Shown: positions 1 through 9,371 of the stretch, one piece after another
Layout of the letters: each line of letters opens with the position of its first letter
Position numbering within the stretch: position 1 is the first letter of the stretch
Assembly (NCBI GenBank): GCA_021740385.1
Contig: JAIOZY010000034.1
Location: 1 to 57,622, forward strand
Reading direction: 5' to 3'
Source: Prolixibacteraceae bacterium
GTDB lineage: Bacteria; Bacteroidota; Bacteroidia; Bacteroidales; Prolixibacteraceae
Length of the DNA stretch: 57,622 nucleotides
Notes under the pieces: model-generated
What the model saw: only the letters and a program-made list of their open reading frames with translations
Databases searched by the model: none
Told to the model about the DNA's origin: nothing
Made by a program: the position numbers and the translations under genes

Positions 1-18
1 CCACTCCTGCACCTCTCC
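1..18 (-). tRNA. 5' end of a probable tRNA-Ser gene, cut by the window edge
   Basis: Read on the minus strand, these 18 bases (GGAGAGGTGCAGGAGTGG) match the acceptor and D-arm start of a Bacteroidota-type tRNA-Ser and are identical to the start of the damaged copy 104 bp upstream. Everything 3' of the D arm lies outside the window, so this could be a functional gene or another damaged copy. By analogy with the Leu and Val loci, the last copy of the series would be the functional one. Confidence 0.4.
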
Positions 19-35
19 AAAATTATTTCATCTTT

Positions 36-122
36 TGCAAGAGCCTTGAACCGGCAACAGCGTAAACACGCTTTCTCCCGATGCTTATCGGGATGCCAGA
101 TAAGCCACTCCTGCACCTCTCC
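36..122 (-). pseudogene. tRNA-Ser-derived pseudo-tRNA carrying a palindrome
   Basis: The minus strand starts as a tRNA-Ser (acceptor GGAGAGG, D arm). Where the 5' strand of the anticodon stem should be it has TCCCGATAAGCATCGGGA, then resumes with a tRNA-Ser-like 3' anticodon side (GAAAGCGTG) and a variable arm (TTTACGC). The T arm is degraded and there is no acceptor 3' strand, so it cannot fold as a tRNA. Comparison with an intact tRNA-Ser is from memory of the family, because no intact copy lies in the window. The copy sits between the ansA terminator and a second tRNA-Ser start. Confidence 0.6.
76..93. repeat. 18-bp palindrome in the pseudo-tRNA-Ser
   Basis: TCCCGAT-GCTT-ATCGGGA: a perfect 7-bp stem with a 4-nt loop. 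The palindrome at 9394 has the same arms with a different loop (TCTG). Confidence 0.85.
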
Positions 123-183
123 AATTTCACGCATACTTCGATGCAAGAGATTAAATCTTAAAAGAACGTTTATTCATTAAAAA

Positions 184-196
184 AAAGCCGGGCTTT
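184..196 (-). terminator. Probable terminator of ansA
   Basis: On the minus strand AAAGC-CCG-GCTTT is followed by a run of T, a short intrinsic-terminator shape about 70 bp after the ansA stop codon. It separates ansA from the tRNA-Ser-like series on the same strand. Confidence 0.5.
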
Positions 197-264
197 CATC
201 GTCAAAACCGTGCTGTTTTTTTTGAGGGCTGAAAATTACAAAAAAAAAAGAATAATCAACAAAA

Positions 265-1290
265 CTAAACCGTTATTTCTCCTTTCAGGTTTTTATTGAG
301 CTTTGCAATAACTTCTGAAAAACTCATTTCTTGCCCTAAAAGGAACATTAATTTAGTTATTGCAGCTTCGGTGGTCATATCGTAACCACTTATAACTCCT
401 GCGCTAATCAATCCTGTGCTTGTTTCGTAATGGCCCATGTTTACCTTTCCCCCGGCACATTGGCTTACATTTAATATTACAATACCTTTTTCAACGGCTT
501 TTTGTATACTCTTGTGAAACCAGGGGCTGTCGGGGGCATTACCACTCCCGAACGACTCAACCACTACCCCTTTCAATTGATCGATACTTAAAAATGCTTC
601 AAATATTGAGCGGTTGATCCCGGGGAAAATTTTTACAATTATCACGTTTGTGTCCATGCTGCTATTGACCGAAAATATTCCCTTGCCCTGAAAATTTTTA
701 ATAAATTCTCTGTTATAATCGATTTCAACACCTGCTTTTGCCAGGTGCGGATAATTTTTCGAATCGAAAGCACGAAATTGCTGCGAATCGATTTTTGATG
801 TGCGGTTGCCCCTGAAAAGAAACGAATCGAAATAAACGCAAACTTCAGGGACTACAGCTTTCCCGTTTTCTTTGGCAGCTGCAATTTCAACGGCAGTGAG
901 TAAATTTTCCTTTCCATCGGTGCGTAACATACCAATGGGCAGTTGGGCGCCGGTCAATACAACAGGCTTTCCGAGGTTGTTGAGCATAAAACTCAGTGCC
1001 GACGCAGTATACGACATGGTATCGGTGCCGTGCAAAACAACAAAACCATCGAATTTTTCGTAGTTATCAGCAATAATACCTGCCAGCATTACCCACCTTT
1101 CGGGAGAGATATTCGATGAATCGAGAGGCGGGTTAAACGACACCGAGCTGATTTCATAACCAAAGTCTAATAACTGGGGTATTTCTTCCGATAGCTGGTC
1201 GAAATTTACGGGAATCAGCGATCCGTCTTCCGGACGTTGAACCATGCCAATAGTACCCCCGGTATATATTATTAAAACAGATGAACTCAC
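265..1290 (-). CDS. ansA: Type I L-asparaginase
   Basis: Hydrolyses L-asparagine to aspartate and ammonia. At 341 aa with no signal peptide it fits the cytoplasmic type I enzyme. Both asparaginase signatures are visible: YTGGTIGM near residues 9-16, with the nucleophilic Thr, and HGTDTM at 87-92, with the second catalytic Thr and Asp. The C-terminal lobe continues to the end, so the protein is complete. The start is GTG at 1290; no ATG fits better before the glycine-rich motif. It lies 73 bp after tatD on the same strand and may be transcribed with it. Function is secure at family level. Confidence 0.93.
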   Translation of the reverse strand: MSSSVLIIYTGGTIGMVQRPEDGSLIPVNFDQLSEEIPQLLDFGYEISSVSFNPPLDSSNISPERWVMLAGIIADNYEKFDGFVVLHGTDTMSYTASALSFMLNNLGKPVVLTGAQLPIGMLRTDGKENLLTAVEIAAAKENGKAVVPEVCVYFDSFLFRGNRTSKIDSQQFRAFDSKNYPHLAKAGVEIDYNREFIKNFQGKGIFSVNSSMDTNVIIVKIFPGINRSIFEAFLSIDQLKGVVVESFGSGNAPDSPWFHKSIQKAVEKGIVILNVSQCAGGKVNMGHYETSTGLISAGVISGYDMTTEAAITKLMFLLGQEMSFSEVIAKLNKNLKGEITV

Positions 1291-1363
1291 AAAAAGTCAA
1301 TTTTGAAAATAGCAACCCAAAAGTAAGGCTTTCGAAACACATGGCTTCACAAAATGGCAAGAA

Positions 1364-2140
1364 TTAATTAAAATTATCCAAATTGAAAACTTCAGTAGCA
1401 GTTTGTGATGTAATGTGGGCAATTTCATGTTCGGGCATTTGGAATATGTCAGCCACTTTCTTTAAAATGAAAACCAGGTTTCCGCTCTCGTTCCGTTTAC
1501 CTCTTAATGGAACCGGTGAAAGGTACGGGGCATCGGTTTCAAGTACAATATCTTCAGGCTTCAGGCTTGATAGCACCTTATCGACGTTTGAGTTTTTAAA
1601 AGTTACCGTGCCGCCAATTCCAATTTTGAAGCCCATTGATAAAACTTCCTGTGCCTGTTGTTCGTTACCCGAAAAACAGTGGAAAACACCTTTCAGCCCG
1701 TCGAAATACTCCTTTTGAATGTTTTCCACAACCACTTCATACGAATCACGCAAATGCACCGATACGGGCAAATCGTAACTGCGGGCAAGCCTTAACTGCC
1801 TTCTGAAAATGTATTCCTGCTCTTCGCGGTAGGTTTTATCCCAGTACAAATCAATGCCAATTTCACCAATGGCAATAAACTTTTTTCTCGACAGCCAATA
1901 CTCGATCACTTCAAGCTCTTCTTCAAAATCATCGTTAACCGAAGTAGGATGAATACCCATCATTGGATAACATATTTTACTGTACTTTTCCGAAAGATCA
2001 AGCATCTTTTTTATAGAGGAACTGTCGATATTCGGTAATAGTATTTTTGTAACACCATTACCAATGGCCCGTTTTATTACTTCATCGGATTCGCCGTTAA
2101 ACTCTTCGGAATATATATGTGCATGCGTATCAATTAGCAT
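1364..2140 (-). CDS. tatD: TatD family deoxyribonuclease/hydrolase
   Basis: Metal-dependent hydrolase of the amidohydrolase-like TatD family, members of which act as 3'-5' exonucleases in DNA repair. The N-terminal THAH metal motif lies right after the start, HLRD and HCFSG follow in the middle, and LETDAPYLSP near residue 200 is the C-terminal signature. I chose the ATG at 2140, which puts the HxH motif at residues 5-7 as in the family; a TTG six codons upstream is less likely. Length (about 258 aa) is typical. The exact substrate cannot be read from sequence. Confidence 0.9.
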   Translation of the reverse strand: MLIDTHAHIYSEEFNGESDEVIKRAIGNGVTKILLPNIDSSSIKKMLDLSEKYSKICYPMMGIHPTSVNDDFEEELEVIEYWLSRKKFIAIGEIGIDLYWDKTYREEQEYIFRRQLRLARSYDLPVSVHLRDSYEVVVENIQKEYFDGLKGVFHCFSGNEQQAQEVLSMGFKIGIGGTVTFKNSNVDKVLSSLKPEDIVLETDAPYLSPVPLRGKRNESGNLVFILKKVADIFQMPEHEIAHITSQTATEVFNLDNFN

Positions 2141-2377
2141 AAATATATTTTTCGCCAAAATTAAACCTTCAATCGTTACAACACAAAGGACAAACGTTAT
2201 CTTTTTGTAAACTATTTATTTAGCAAAACTTTCTTTTTGAAAAAATTTAAGTCATTGGGCTATATGTTCCCTGTGTTAATTAAGCCAAAACATTTTCATT
2301 GCCCCACTCATTAAAAACAAAGATTTTTTTAAGACCCGGTTAATGGTAATTACATTTTGTGATTCGTATATTTGGCT

Positions 2378-3391
2378 ATGAATTCATCCTTTCGCACCGA
2401 AATTGAAGCTGCACGCTCAAAATGGGACATCGGGTTCAACACCCCTGTCCTTTTAACCGGTTCGTGTTTTTCAGATAACATTGGCAAAAAGTTATCTGAA
2501 TTAAAGTTTCCGGTTTTGCTTAACCCGTTCGGGGTTTTGTACAACCCGCATTCAATTGCCCGTTCGATAGAAATGATCGTTCGTGATGAATGCATCACTG
2601 AAAATACGCTTGTAAGGCAAAACAATCTATGGCACTCGTTGTTCTTCCACGGATCATTTTCAAAATTTAAACCGGCCGAAACGGTTGCAAATTGTAACAA
2701 TGCCATAAAAAATGCGAACGGCTTTTTAAGCAAGGCCACCTTTCTTATTGTTACGTTTGGAACTGCATGGGTGTACCGGTATAAGCAAACGGGTGAAATT
2801 GTGGCCAACTGCCATAAAATACCTGAGAAAAACTTTACACGCGAAAGGTTGACCATAACTGAAATTACCGAACAGTGGAAAACCTTAATACAGAAACTGC
2901 TCAAATACAACCCTAACCTGAAAATTATATTCACAGTCAGCCCGGTCAGGCACCTTAAAGATGGTGCCCACGGCAACCAGTTAAGTAAAGCAACACTACT
3001 TCTGGCTATCGAGAATATTATTAAATTGTTACCCGATGAACAAATTGAGTATTTCCCATCTTATGAAATAATAAACGACGACTTACGTGATTACAGGTTT
3101 TATAACAGCGATATGGTCCACATTGCTGAAACAGGTGTTCAGTACATTTTTGACAAATTTTGTAAAACCTATTTCAGTACTGAAGTAAAAAAACATGTTT
3201 TCGAAATACGTTCCATTGTAAAAGCATACAATCACAAACTGATGACAGGAGACAATGAAACCATTAGAAAGTTTGGGGAAAAAATGAGGAAAAAAACAGA
3301 GGTATTTAACACAATTTTTCCTAATATTAATTTTGAGTTAGAAATTAATCATTTTAAAAAACTGGAACACTATGATAAAGGTTTTTCCTAA
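2378..3391 (+). CDS. GSCFA domain protein
   Basis: A Bacteroidota-rich family named after its GSCFA motif, seen here as TGSCFSDNIG near residue 28. A later VSPVRHLKDG (around 190) resembles a GDSL/SGNH-hydrolase-like block, and DMVHIAETG near 248 could carry the last catalytic His. Esterase or acyltransferase activity is an inference from that resemblance. No signal peptide or membrane segment is seen. The ATG at 2378 is preferred over a TTG two codons upstream. It ends 38 bp before the glycogen operon and may be read with it. Confidence 0.8.
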   Translation: MNSSFRTEIEAARSKWDIGFNTPVLLTGSCFSDNIGKKLSELKFPVLLNPFGVLYNPHSIARSIEMIVRDECITENTLVRQNNLWHSLFFHGSFSKFKPAETVANCNNAIKNANGFLSKATFLIVTFGTAWVYRYKQTGEIVANCHKIPEKNFTRERLTITEITEQWKTLIQKLLKYNPNLKIIFTVSPVRHLKDGAHGNQLSKATLLLAIENIIKLLPDEQIEYFPSYEIINDDLRDYRFYNSDMVHIAETGVQYIFDKFCKTYFSTEVKKHVFEIRSIVKAYNHKLMTGDNETIRKFGEKMRKKTEVFNTIFPNINFELEINHFKKLEHYDKGFS

Positions 3392-3429
3392 TTTTATCGC
3401 GTTCCAATTATAAACTATTGTATAAAGAA

Positions 3430-5388
3430 ATGAGCTACCTGAAATTTGATAAAAAACAACTGGTCAACCTTGAATATTCCCTGCAACGTGAAATATTGCA
3501 CACCAACAGGGCGGGATCGTACAGTTGTACAACACTGGCCGGATGCAACACACGAAAATATCATGGTTTGCTCATATGCCCGATTCCTTCGCTTGACGGG
3601 TGCAAACACGTGTTGCTTTCATCGCTCGATGCAACCATCATACAACACGGCGCCGAATTTAACCTGGGCATTCACAAATACCAGGGCGAAACCTATGAAC
3701 CCCGGGGACACAAGTATATACGCGATTTTGAAACCAACGTTGTACCCGTTACAACCTACCGTGTTGGCGGTGTTGTACTAACCGTTGAAACCATTTTGGT
3801 TGAACAGGCCGAACAGGTTTTACTGCGCTACTCCCTGGTTGATGCCCATTCGCCAACCAGGTTACGCTTTAAACCGTTTCTGGCATTCCGGAATGTCCAT
3901 AGCCTCAGCCATTCAAACCTATATGCCAACACAAAATACCAGCCGGTTAGTAACGGTATTAAAACAAGGCTTTACGAAGGATATCCCGAATTACACATGC
4001 AGCTTTCAAAAAATGCCGAATATGTGGCAAACCCCGACTGGTACTACAACATTGAATACCTGAAAGAGAAAAACAGGGGCTATGAATATCTCGAGGACCT
4101 TTACGTGCCCGGTTATTTCGAAATAGATATAAAAAAAGGTGAAAGCATCATTTTTTCTGCTTCGACATTCGAAACAGACACTTTACAATTAAAACGAAAA
4201 TTTTCTTCAATACTGAAATATAAAACCCCGCGCGACAGTTTTTTTAACAACTTGCGGAACGCCGCCGAACAATTTGTGGTAAAAACCAAATCGTTTACCG
4301 ACCTTCAGGCCGGATACCCGTGGTATAACGGACGTATAAACCAAACATTTGTGGCACTTCCGGGTTTGTCAATTGCTTTAAACGACAAAACCCTCGTAAA
4401 GCAAATGATCGACACCAACGTTTTACGCCTGAAAGAAGGGTTATTCCCCAAAAAATGGGGCAGGGCCGGCTCCGATTACGATTCGGCCGATGCACCCCTT
4501 TGGTTCTTCTGGGCCATGCAAAACCTGTCAGAACAACTTGGCGGGTTAAAAGCCATCTGGAAAAAATACAAAAAATCATTTACAGAAATCCTTTACGCCT
4601 ACCGAAACGGCACCCGCTTTAATATAAAAATGCTCGAAAACGGGCTAATTAATGCCGATGCTACCGGCGTTGCCCTAACCTGGATGAATGCATATACTGA
4701 CGGGAAACCGATAACACCACGTTATGGCTGCCCGGTCGAAATAAACGCTCTATGGTACAACGCGATATGCTTTGCCCTTGAAATGGCTAAAGCATCAAAC
4801 GACAATACATTCATACAAGAATGGGAAACATTGCCCGCAACAATTGGCGAATCATTCGTTTCAACTTTTTGGGATGAAGAAAAGGGCTACCTGGCCGATT
4901 GCGTGTACCAGGGCTCACCCGACTGGTCAATCAGGCCAAACCAGGTAATTTCCGTAGCATTGCCCTATTCGCCCCTTACAAAAGAGATGAAAAAAATGGT
5001 TTTAAGCCAGGCAAAACGTAACCTGCTAACACCCCGTGGCCTCAGGACCCTTTCACCCCGAAACGAAAATTATGTTGGCATTTACGAAGGTAACGAAGCA
5101 CAACGCGAACAGTCCGTACACCAGGGCAGCATTTTCCCGTGGCTGTTGGGATTCTTCATTCAAGGCTACCTGAGCATACACCAACAGGGAGGCATTAGTT
5201 TTGTTAAACAAATAATGGAAGGTTTTGAAGAAGAAATGACCAACCACTGTATTGGAAGCATTTCGGAACTATACAACGGAAACCCGCCACATATTGGCAA
5301 GGGTGCCATTTCGCAGGCCTGTAATATAGGTGAAATTTTAAGGGCAAACCAAATTATCGAAAGTTTTGAAAATAATGTAAACGTATAG
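3430..5388 (+). CDS. Glycogen debranching enzyme (amylo-alpha-1,6-glucosidase)
   Basis: Removes alpha-1,6 branches during glycogen breakdown. The first 240 residues match the bacterial N-terminal domain of this family (TTLAGCNTRKYHGLL near the start). The rest is the C-terminal (alpha/alpha)6-barrel, with AGYPWYNGRINQTF around 298 and DSADAPLWFFWAMQNL around 350, where the catalytic acids are expected. The ATG at 3430 is chosen over a TTG four codons earlier. The stop overlaps the Shine-Dalgarno-like TAGGAGCAG of the next gene, so translation is likely coupled. With its two downstream neighbours it forms a compact glycogen operon often seen in Bacteroidota. Confidence 0.93.
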   Translation: MSYLKFDKKQLVNLEYSLQREILHTNRAGSYSCTTLAGCNTRKYHGLLICPIPSLDGCKHVLLSSLDATIIQHGAEFNLGIHKYQGETYEPRGHKYIRDFETNVVPVTTYRVGGVVLTVETILVEQAEQVLLRYSLVDAHSPTRLRFKPFLAFRNVHSLSHSNLYANTKYQPVSNGIKTRLYEGYPELHMQLSKNAEYVANPDWYYNIEYLKEKNRGYEYLEDLYVPGYFEIDIKKGESIIFSASTFETDTLQLKRKFSSILKYKTPRDSFFNNLRNAAEQFVVKTKSFTDLQAGYPWYNGRINQTFVALPGLSIALNDKTLVKQMIDTNVLRLKEGLFPKKWGRAGSDYDSADAPLWFFWAMQNLSEQLGGLKAIWKKYKKSFTEILYAYRNGTRFNIKMLENGLINADATGVALTWMNAYTDGKPITPRYGCPVEINALWYNAICFALEMAKASNDNTFIQEWETLPATIGESFVSTFWDEEKGYLADCVYQGSPDWSIRPNQVISVALPYSPLTKEMKKMVLSQAKRNLLTPRGLRTLSPRNENYVGIYEGNEAQREQSVHQGSIFPWLLGFFIQGYLSIHQQGGISFVKQIMEGFEEEMTNHCIGSISELYNGNPPHIGKGAISQACNIGEILRANQIIESFENNVNV

Positions 5389-5397
5389 GAGCAGCGC

Positions 5398-6693
5398 ATG
5401 AAAGTATTAATGTTTGGGTGGGAATTCCCGCCACACATATCGGGAGGGTTAGGAACAGCCTGCTACGGCTTAACCAAAGGATTAGCCAACTTCAAAGATA
5501 TTGAAGTAACCTTTGTTGTACCTAAAGCTTATGGCGATGAAGACCAGTCGGCCATGAAACTGATTGGAGCCGGCGATGTTCCCCTTACCAAAAAGAAAAT
5601 TGCGTTTGCCAACACACAACAAAAAGTCGATTATTACGAGGTTGACTCAAACCTTATCCCCTACACCGACCCTGAAGAGTTCTGGAGATTGACAAGCACA
5701 AAACACGCTAAAAAATCAAAATTTGTTGAAACCGACGACCAGGGTAAAATTCAGTTTTCAGGGAAATACGGGAATAACCTTATTACTGAAATATACAACT
5801 ACGCTTTTGTTGCCGAAACGATTGCCACAGAAAATGAATTCGACATCATCCATGCCCACGACTGGCTGGCTTACCCGGCAGGCATAGCTGCTAAACGGGT
5901 TTCGGGCAAGCCCCTTGTAATTCATGTACACGCTACCGATTTCGATCGCAGTGGGGGAAGTGTAAACCCGAAAGTATATTCCATTGAACGGGAAGGCATG
6001 GAGGCTGCCGACAAAATTATTGCCGTAAGCAACCTTACCCGCCAAATTGTTATTGAAAAATACGGCATCGATCCCACTAAAGTTTATACCGTATACAATG
6101 CTGTTGAACCCGTTGACAATGACAAGAAAAAGTCGTTGAAAAAAGGCATCGATGAAAAAATTGTCACCTTCCTTGGAAGGATAACCATGCAAAAAGGCCC
6201 CGAATACTTTATTGAAGCCGCCAATAAAGTGTTACAACGTACAAAAAACGTACGTTTTGTAATGGCAGGCAGCGGTGACATGATGAACGCCATGATCCGC
6301 CGGGCAGCCCAACTGAAAATTACAGACCATTTCCATTTCACGGGCTTCCTTAAAGGCAACGATGTTTTTCAAATGTTCAAAATGAGCGATGTATATGTGA
6401 TGCCGTCGGTTTCGGAACCGTTTGGCATTTCACCCTTAGAAGCCATGCAGTCCGATGTACCGGTTATCATTTCAAAACAGTCGGGGGTTTCAGAAATACT
6501 CACCCATGCCATTAAAATCGATTTTTGGGACATAAACGCCATGGCCGATGCCATTCACGCACTGGTTAACTACCCGGCACTTTCAAAGGAATTCAAAAAA
6601 CATACGCGCGTTGAAGTTGACAACCTGCAGTGGAAAAACTCGGCCAAACACGTGCGCGATATATACATTAAAACAATAAACAACATTTTATAA
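5398..6693 (+). CDS. Glycogen/starch-synthase-like glycosyltransferase
   Basis: GT-B fold enzyme that probably elongates alpha-1,4-glucan from a nucleotide sugar. The N-terminus FGWEFPPHISGGLGTA is the glycogen-synthase-type loop contacting the nucleotide sugar and primer. HAHDWL near 152 and the C-terminal SEPFGISPLEAM near 340 (E-x7-E type motif) complete the active site. At 431 aa it is shorter than E. coli GlgA (about 477), as expected for the Bacteroidota clade. It sits 9 bp after the debranching enzyme, with a TAGGAG ribosome-binding site in that gene's stop region, and 10 bp before the GH57 gene. Whether the donor is ADP- or UDP-glucose cannot be seen. Confidence 0.88.
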   Translation: MKVLMFGWEFPPHISGGLGTACYGLTKGLANFKDIEVTFVVPKAYGDEDQSAMKLIGAGDVPLTKKKIAFANTQQKVDYYEVDSNLIPYTDPEEFWRLTSTKHAKKSKFVETDDQGKIQFSGKYGNNLITEIYNYAFVAETIATENEFDIIHAHDWLAYPAGIAAKRVSGKPLVIHVHATDFDRSGGSVNPKVYSIEREGMEAADKIIAVSNLTRQIVIEKYGIDPTKVYTVYNAVEPVDNDKKKSLKKGIDEKIVTFLGRITMQKGPEYFIEAANKVLQRTKNVRFVMAGSGDMMNAMIRRAAQLKITDHFHFTGFLKGNDVFQMFKMSDVYVMPSVSEPFGISPLEAMQSDVPVIISKQSGVSEILTHAIKIDFWDINAMADAIHALVNYPALSKEFKKHTRVEVDNLQWKNSAKHVRDIYIKTINNIL

Positions 6694-6703
6694 TTACCCG
6701 ATT

Positions 6704-8065
6704 ATGAAAACGATTTGCTTATACTTTCAGCTTCACCAACCGTTTCGTTACCGCAGGTACCGTTTCTTCGACATTGGGAACGACCATTATTATTACGACG
6801 ACTATGCTAACGAAACCATATTGCGAAAAGTTGCCGACCAATGCTATTTACCAGCAAATAAAATCTTGCTTGATGCTATAAAGAAACATAAAGGCAAGTT
6901 TAAAGTAGCTTTCTCGTTTTCGGGTATTGCCCTGGAGCAGTTTTCGCTTTATGCACCTGAAGTGATTGAATCGTTTAAAAAACTGGCCGATACCGGGTGT
7001 GTCGAATTTTTGGCCGAAACTTATTCACACTCGCTGGTTGCGCTGAAAAGCAAAGAAGTTTTACAAAAGCAAATCGAAAAACACAGCAGCATCATCGAAA
7101 AATATTTTGGCCAAAAACCTACGGTTTTCAGAAATACCGAGCTGATATATTCCGACGAAGTTGGCGCAATGATTGCCGATTTTGGTTTCAAAGGCATGCT
7201 TACCGAAGGGGCAAAACATGTGCTGGGATGGAAAAGCCCGAACTTCTTGTACAACAACCCCATTAACCCTCGCCTCAAAGTACTGATGCGAAACTTTAAG
7301 CTGAGCGACGATATTTCGTTCCGGTTTTCGAACAGCGCCTGGTCGGAGTACCCCTTAACGGCTGATAAATATGTTGACTGGATATTGAAAATGGATAAAA
7401 ATGAAGAGATCGTAAACCTGTTTATGGATTATGAAACGTTTGGAGAACACCAAAAAGCATCATCGGGGATTTTTTCATTTCTGTCTGAGTTACCAACAGC
7501 AGCACTGAAAACAAAAGAATTAAAATTTGCCACACCCGGCGAAATCATAAAAAGCCACCAACCGGTTTCAGCGGTGCATGTTCCCCACTCCATATCGTGG
7601 GCCGACGAAGAACGCGACCTCTCGGCATGGCTGGGCAACGAACTGCAGGAAGAAGCGTTTAACAAATTATACGATTTGCAAAACCGGGTTGAACAATGCA
7701 ACGATGCAGACCTGCTTAAAGACTGGGAATACCTGCAAATAAGCGACCATTTCTACTACATGTGCACCAAATTCTTCTCCGACGGTGAAGTGCATAAATA
7801 TTTCAATCCCTACGAATCGCCCTACGAGGCATTCATAAACTACATGAATGTATTAAGCGACTTTACCTTACGCCTGAACAAACTTGTTCCCGAAACTGAT
7901 CTCGACCAGCAAATTTTGGCGCTGCAAAAAGAGCTTGATACCAGCAAGGCCAAAATTGCCGCGCTCGAAGCCGCAAAAAAGAAGACAACAACACCGGCCA
8001 AAACCAAAAAGAAAATCACCAAAAAAAGTACGGCAAAACCAAAAACTACGGATAAGAAAAAATAA
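6704..8065 (+). CDS. GH57 family alpha-amylase/glucanotransferase
   Basis: Acts on alpha-glucans. The family motif LHQPFRYRR is at residues 9-17. The nucleophile Glu is expected in FRNTELIYSDE (around 140) and the acid/base Asp in FMDYETFGEHQ (around 243). There is no signal peptide, so it is cytoplasmic, in keeping with glycogen rather than dietary starch. The last 60 residues are unusual: a short coiled coil (LQKELDTSKAKIAALEAAKK) and then a Lys/Thr-rich low-complexity tail ending in KKK, which may bind polyanions or partner proteins. It is the last gene of the glycogen operon. Confidence 0.9.
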   Translation: MKTICLYFQLHQPFRYRRYRFFDIGNDHYYYDDYANETILRKVADQCYLPANKILLDAIKKHKGKFKVAFSFSGIALEQFSLYAPEVIESFKKLADTGCVEFLAETYSHSLVALKSKEVLQKQIEKHSSIIEKYFGQKPTVFRNTELIYSDEVGAMIADFGFKGMLTEGAKHVLGWKSPNFLYNNPINPRLKVLMRNFKLSDDISFRFSNSAWSEYPLTADKYVDWILKMDKNEEIVNLFMDYETFGEHQKASSGIFSFLSELPTAALKTKELKFATPGEIIKSHQPVSAVHVPHSISWADEERDLSAWLGNELQEEAFNKLYDLQNRVEQCNDADLLKDWEYLQISDHFYYMCTKFFSDGEVHKYFNPYESPYEAFINYMNVLSDFTLRLNKLVPETDLDQQILALQKELDTSKAKIAALEAAKKKTTTPAKTKKKITKKSTAKPKTTDKKK

Positions 8066-8206
8066 TGGTACGGGTGGTTTGCTATCGATCTATATTTTTG
8101 ACAATTATACTAACAGCATTGCCGAAATTGTACTACAATGCTTAACTCAAAAAAGTAGAAACGTTTGAAAAGTATTTGAGAATTGCAGATAAAATGAAAA
8201 AGGATG

Positions 8207-8234
8207 GACTGAAGAAAAGATGGATTTTTCAGTC
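8207..8234. terminator. Possible bidirectional terminator hairpin
   Basis: GACTGAA and TTCAGTC are separated by 14 nt in the gap between the convergent amylase and NYN genes. The NYN stop codon lies inside the right arm. The flanking T tract is weak. Confidence 0.35.
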
Positions 8235-8936
8235 TTCTTTGCAATTTTGACTTTTATTTGTCATGTTTTTTATTGTCATAAGTCCATCAATGTGTTCATG
8301 TAGGTTTGGATCAATTAAATTCATCATTGGATCAAGAATAAAATCAATTCCTTCTCTCCTGGCAAATTTTGCAGCAGGGACAAAGTCACTATCGCCTGCA
8401 ATTAATATAATTTGTTGAACTAACTCCTTATATGCTAATGAAGCAATATCAAGGCCAATTTTCATATCAACTGCTTTTTGAGACAATGGATATTCTACAT
8501 CATTTTCAGTCAAATTATTAATAGAGATATCTCCTTTAAATAAAGGCTTTGTAAATCTTGATCTGATATTCCATTCTTTTGAACTATTTTTCAGGAAGCC
8601 AAGCCTCAAAGCAATCTTTCTTTGCTTTTTTAGTTCAGAAAATAATGAATTTCTAAATTTGTAAACATCTGTGTTTTTAAAACTAATTGACTTATTGCTA
8701 ATCGGATTTTTTGAGTCTCCATCAAACGGCATAGCGTCATAGAAGTATATTCTATATAATTCAGTTGATTCAAGATTGTATCTTGATCTATAATTGTTGA
8801 TTTTTTGTATATGTCTAAAGCAATAAAAAACAATGTTTTTAGCCATTGTCTCAGGTGTGTCGTTTGTATTAAAACCATTTATAAAACGATATCGTTTTAT
8901 AAAGAAACCACCATCAATTAGTATCGCTGTTCTCAT
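8229..8936 (-). CDS. NYN/PIN-like domain protein
   Basis: A 235-aa protein with the NYN (LabA-like, PIN-fold) layout expected of a metal-dependent ribonuclease. An N-terminal ILIDGGFF carries the first Asp, KAVDMKIGLDIASLA (around 155) the second acidic site, and ILIAGDSDFVPAAKFARREG (around 178) the third. Its composition is more AT-rich and Lys/Asn/Ile-rich than the flanking genes, and it is a single gene beside a tRNA-Leu region, which suggests acquisition. Such proteins occur in RNA turnover and in defence or toxin settings; no partner gene is next to it here, so the role is open. Confidence 0.75.
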   Translation of the reverse strand: MRTAILIDGGFFIKRYRFINGFNTNDTPETMAKNIVFYCFRHIQKINNYRSRYNLESTELYRIYFYDAMPFDGDSKNPISNKSISFKNTDVYKFRNSLFSELKKQRKIALRLGFLKNSSKEWNIRSRFTKPLFKGDISINNLTENDVEYPLSQKAVDMKIGLDIASLAYKELVQQIILIAGDSDFVPAAKFARREGIDFILDPMMNLIDPNLHEHIDGLMTIKNMTNKSQNCKED

Positions 8937-9242
8937 AATAGAAAAAAAAGTCCAAAGTCAGATATTGTCGCTATCAAGCCTTTAGTCAAAAGAAAAAACT
9001 AAAGGTGACAATTCCGCTCAATGGACATTATAGTGCAAAAATGCACAATTTTAAATATAAATACATAATGTTTTGTGTTAAAAATCAGTAAAAATGTAAT
9101 ATTTCCATAAAAAATGGGAGATTTTTCTTATTGCAAAAACGCTTGCATGCTGATAATATGATTTGTAGCACTTTGTTTTACTTACAACTTACAAATTGTA
9201 AGCACAAAAAAAGAGACCGCCTATTTAGACAGCCCCTTGTAG
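8937..9242. other. AT-rich intergenic region before tRNA-Leu
   Basis: No gene is seen. It contains a small perfect hairpin GTGCA-AAAA-TGCAC at 9033-9046 and otherwise AT-rich sequence. It carries the upstream region of the NYN gene and the 3' flank of tRNA-Leu. Confidence 0.6.
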
Positions 9243-9326
9243 TACCCGAGGAGGGAATCGAACCCTCACTCTGTTGCCAGAACTGGATTTTGAATCCAGC
9301 GCGTCTACCAATTCCGCCACTCGGGC
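9243..9326 (-). tRNA. tRNA-Leu (CAA)
   Basis: A complete 84-nt class II tRNA on the minus strand. Acceptor GCCCGAG pairs with CTCGGGT, with a G-U closing pair, and the discriminator is A73. The anticodon stem CTGGA/TCCAG frames the loop TTCAAAA with anticodon CAA. A long variable arm follows, and the T arm contains GGTTCGATTCC. No CCA is encoded. Two damaged tRNA-Leu copies lie upstream in the same orientation, after a promoter -7 element. Confidence 0.93.
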
Positions 9327-9371
9327 ATTTTATTGTAGGTAGATATTATTATTCATTTATCGGTAGTTTCA

